DNA of 64,000 nt from JAUMWX01 sp023394215. GTDB taxonomy: Bacteria; Bacillota; Clostridia; Tissierellales; Peptoniphilaceae. The position numbers and the translations under genes are program-made. Shown piece after piece: positions 61,907 to 64,000 of this stretch. Numbering within the stretch: the stretch's first letter is position 1; each line of letters opens with the position of its first letter. Location: assembly GCA_050313995.1 (NCBI GenBank), contig JBNPMM010000006.1, one strand, 5' to 3'. Under the pieces are notes generated by a model, which worked only from the letters and a program-made list of their open reading frames with translations, was not told the origin of the DNA and did no database searches.

Positions 61907-62452
61907 ATGACTGAATTGATCGTTCTTTTGAAAGAAGGATTTGAAGAGATAGAGGCCTTAACAATAGTTGACTATTTAAGGAGAGCTGATATTAAAGTAA
62001 AAACTTTGTCCATGGAGCAGGGAAAGCTTGTAAGAGGAAGAAGCGGTATAGGTGTAGAGGCTGATTTCCTGTTTGAAGGTTTTGATTTTTCCGATGCGGA
62101 TGCCTTATATATTCCGGGAGGTTTGCCAGCAGCCAAGGATTTAAGCCTTGATGAAAGAGTTATAGACTTGCTTAAGGATTTTGATGCAAGGGGAAAGGCC
62201 ATAGCATCTATTTGTGCCGGGCCACTTAGCCTTGAAGCGGCAGGACTGCTTAGGGGTAGGAGTTGTACATCTCACCCAAGCATTAAAGAGGAGTTGACAG
62301 ATGTAAATTATTTGGAAGAAAGAGTCGTAACAGATCAAAATATAATTACATCAAGAGGGCCTGCAACGGCATTCGACCTTGCTATGAAACTTATAGAACT
62401 TTTAAAGGGTTCAAAGAAAAGGGCTGAGGTGGAAGAGGAACTTGTAAATTGA
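61907..62452 (+). CDS. DJ-1/PfpI-family protein
   Basis: A 181-residue protein of the DJ-1/ThiJ branch. The nucleophile elbow is ASICAGPLSL with the conserved Cys, Glu lies in EGFEEIEAL, and IPGG and TSRGPAT are typical. Relatives repair or sense reactive carbonyl and oxidative damage. Confidence 0.92.
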   Translation: MTELIVLLKEGFEEIEALTIVDYLRRADIKVKTLSMEQGKLVRGRSGIGVEADFLFEGFDFSDADALYIPGGLPAAKDLSLDERVIDLLKDFDARGKAIASICAGPLSLEAAGLLRGRSCTSHPSIKEELTDVNYLEERVVTDQNIITSRGPATAFDLAMKLIELLKGSKKRAEVEEELVN

Positions 62453-62453
62453 T

Positions 62454-63293
62454 ATGATGATCTACCTTTTATGCGGTTTAGGTATTTCTTTGGCAGCTTT
62501 TGGAATGTATACCTTATGGGAAAATGAAAATCCCTTGCTGGAAAGGATCTATATTGACAAGGGAATACTTAGAGAAGAACTCAAGATAGTGCATATATCG
62601 GATCTTCATAATCACAGTTTCGGAAAAAATCAGGAAAAACTTAGGAAACTTTTAAGCAAAGAGGAGTTTGATTTGGTTTTTCTTACAGGAGATCTTATTG
62701 ACAGGCGAAATACCAAGCTGAAGCCGGCTTTGGATTTGCTTGATATATTTAAAGGTAAAAGGGTATTTTTTATCAGGGGCAACCATGAAAAGCTCGAAGG
62801 GGAATATTATCAGATTTTCAGAAAAGAGCTTTTAAGCAGGGGGATTTGCATTTTAGAAAATGAAAATTTCTCATATAATCATGCAGGTCAGGAAATAAAT
62901 ATTATGGGTGTATCGGATCCTCGAGAATATATAGGAAATAAGAGAAAGGCGGATATAGACGAAAAGACCTTGCTTGAGGAAGCTGTAATGAAGCTTAAAA
63001 AAAAATCCGAATCACCGATAAATATTTTGCTCAGTCACAGGCCTGAATATTTTGAAACTTACGTTTCCTATGAAATAGACTATGTTTTTACAGGTCATAG
63101 TCACGGGGGTCAGGTTAGGATATTCAACAGAGGTCTTTTATCTCCGGATCAGGGGATTTTTGCCAAATATGCCGGAGGTGTTTTTGAAAAGAGGAAAACT
63201 TCTATGATAAATTCAAGAGGGTTGGGAAACAACTTTTCTTTTGCTAAAAGGGTCTTTAATAGACCCCATATATTAAAATTAATAATCAAATAA
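62454..63293 (+). CDS. Membrane-associated metallophosphoesterase (YaeI-like)
   Basis: A 279-residue phosphoesterase. An N-terminal membrane helix (about 2-20) is followed by the metal motifs HISDLHNH, GDLIDR, RGNHE and FTGHSHGGQVR. Relatives such as YaeI cleave UDP-2,3-diacylglucosamine or other phosphodiesters; without lipid A in this organism the substrate is unknown. Confidence 0.9.
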   Translation: MMIYLLCGLGISLAAFGMYTLWENENPLLERIYIDKGILREELKIVHISDLHNHSFGKNQEKLRKLLSKEEFDLVFLTGDLIDRRNTKLKPALDLLDIFKGKRVFFIRGNHEKLEGEYYQIFRKELLSRGICILENENFSYNHAGQEINIMGVSDPREYIGNKRKADIDEKTLLEEAVMKLKKKSESPINILLSHRPEYFETYVSYEIDYVFTGHSHGGQVRIFNRGLLSPDQGIFAKYAGGVFEKRKTSMINSRGLGNNFSFAKRVFNRPHILKLIIK

Positions 63294-63318
63294 ACTATGA
63301 AAATATTTGGAGGATGAA

Positions 63319-63837
63319 ATGGAATTAAAATCAAAAATCAGGGTTATTGAGGGCTTCCCTAAAGAAGGTATAAGCTTTAAAGATATAACTACGCTGCTAA
63401 AGGATAAAGATGCCTTTAGGGAGATGATTGATATAGTTTGTGAGAGGGTGGCAGGCCTTGATTTTGACTATATAGCGGCTATAGAGGCGAGGGGATTTAT
63501 TTTGGGAGCTCCCATGGCGTATAAGCTGGACAAGGGCTTTATACCTATAAGAAAACCGGGCAAATTACCCGGAAACAATATAAGTGAAAATTATTCTTTG
63601 GAATACGGTTCAAATACTATTGAAATAGATGCGGACGTATTAAAAGAAGGGGACAAGGTTTTATTGGTTGATGACCTTTTGGCTACAGGAGGAACAGCTT
63701 TAGCTGCAGTTAAGCTTATAGAGAAAACGGGAGCAAGTGTAGTAGGCTTTGGATTCCTGATAGAATTGACAGATTTAAAGGGTATGGAAGCTTTGGAGAA
63801 ATACAATGCATTTTCTATAGTGCAATATGACATATGA
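63319..63837 (+). CDS. apt: Adenine phosphoribosyltransferase
   Basis: A 172-residue enzyme converting adenine and PRPP to AMP. The PRPP motif is VLLVDDLLATGGTALAA; GFPKEGISFKDITTLL and EARGFILGAP are typical of Apt. GGAGG lies 6 nt before the ATG. It fits with the purine permease and deaminase as purine salvage. Confidence 0.96.
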   Translation: MELKSKIRVIEGFPKEGISFKDITTLLKDKDAFREMIDIVCERVAGLDFDYIAAIEARGFILGAPMAYKLDKGFIPIRKPGKLPGNNISENYSLEYGSNTIEIDADVLKEGDKVLLVDDLLATGGTALAAVKLIEKTGASVVGFGFLIELTDLKGMEALEKYNAFSIVQYDI

Positions 63838-64000
63838 AATTAGAAGAAATTATAGAATCAAAAAAAATTTATATAGCAGGTCCCTGCTCAATAGAGTCTG
63901 AAGAACATATTTTTAGACTTGCGAAGATAGTTAAAGAATCCGGAGCAAATATTTTGAGGGGAGGAGCCTATAAACCGAGAACCAATCCTGACAGTTTCCA
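63834..64000 (+). CDS. aroF: DAHP synthase (3-deoxy-7-phosphoheptulonate synthase), partial
   Basis: The first 55 codons are in the window; the gene continues past its end. YIAGPCSIESEEHIFRLA and RGGAYKPRTNPDSF are the start of the AroF-type (class I-beta) enzyme, which opens aromatic amino acid synthesis. The ATG overlaps the apt stop (ATGA). Confidence 0.9.
   Translation, partial: MKLEEIIESKKIYIAGPCSIESEEHIFRLAKIVKESGANILRGGAYKPRTNPDSF

Overview
The window reads as a chromosome segment of a low-GC, strictly fermentative Gram-positive anaerobe (Bacillota). Gene content suggests the Tissierellia/Peptoniphilaceae neighbourhood: CtsR-ClpC without McsB, CarD plus PIN/TRAM protein, two-subunit Fe-S serine dehydratase, oxygen-sensitive pyruvate formate-lyase, neelaredoxin-type superoxide reductase, and sortase-type surface proteins ending in KTGD or KTSD. 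The family placement is inference; there is no rRNA in the window to confirm it.

Layout. 1-420: tRNA-Asn, tRNA-Leu and initiator tRNA-fMet with terminators. 500-7060: operon for a leucine-rich-repeat surface protein and a secreted subtilisin-like protease, behind a strong promoter with a perfect 16-bp palindrome, followed by a decayed gene remnant. 7224-11314: DEAD-box RNA helicase (reverse strand, with a probable leader attenuator) and an EF-G2-type GTPase. 11377-15026: histidine kinase, response regulator, thioredoxin-like lipoprotein, 46-residue CXXC membrane peptide and NapH-like polyferredoxin, apparently an extracytoplasmic thiol/electron relay with its own sensor. 15043-18917 (reverse): pyruvate formate-lyase operon in which the enzyme is split into a 707-residue catalytic subunit and a separate 78-residue glycyl-radical subunit, followed by the activase and a Crp/Fnr-family regulator; a CRP-like site lies upstream. 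19122-24036: ctsR-mcsA-clpC-radA stress operon. 24098-28690: cyclophilin lipoprotein, CarD regulator, PIN/TRAM protein, DUF1002 protein, DegV protein. 28774-35209: acetyltransferase, purine permease, secreted flavoprotein reductase and a divergent Cache-sensor/AraC-type two-component system. 35210-39512: long leader and a 1270-residue MucBP adhesin. 39651-50283: superoxide reductase and a housekeeping block (RNA methyltransferase, SpoIIE phosphatase, Pgi, PgpA-like, RNase H1, MscL, a catalytically degenerate ANT(6)-like protein, DacA, HAD phosphatase, serine dehydratase).

50308-52500 is an accessory island beside tRNA-Thr(GGT): an integrase stub, an Abi_2/AbiF-like HEPN protein with a small terminator-ended RNA encoded directly upstream, and a small phage-type coiled-coil ORF. 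A Cna-B type surface adhesin follows (52546-54828). The last 9 kb is a housekeeping run: 2-hydroxyacid dehydrogenase, cysteine desulfurase plus MnmA (tRNA thiolation), a LEA-like helical protein, an MTA/SAH deaminase, AcpS, alanine racemase, MazF-family RNase without a visible antitoxin, DJ-1 protein, metallophosphoesterase, Apt and the start of DAHP synthase.

The three most notable systems are the split pyruvate formate-lyase, the AbiF-like protein with its adjacent RNA, and the sensor-controlled thioredoxin/CXXC peptide/polyferredoxin module.
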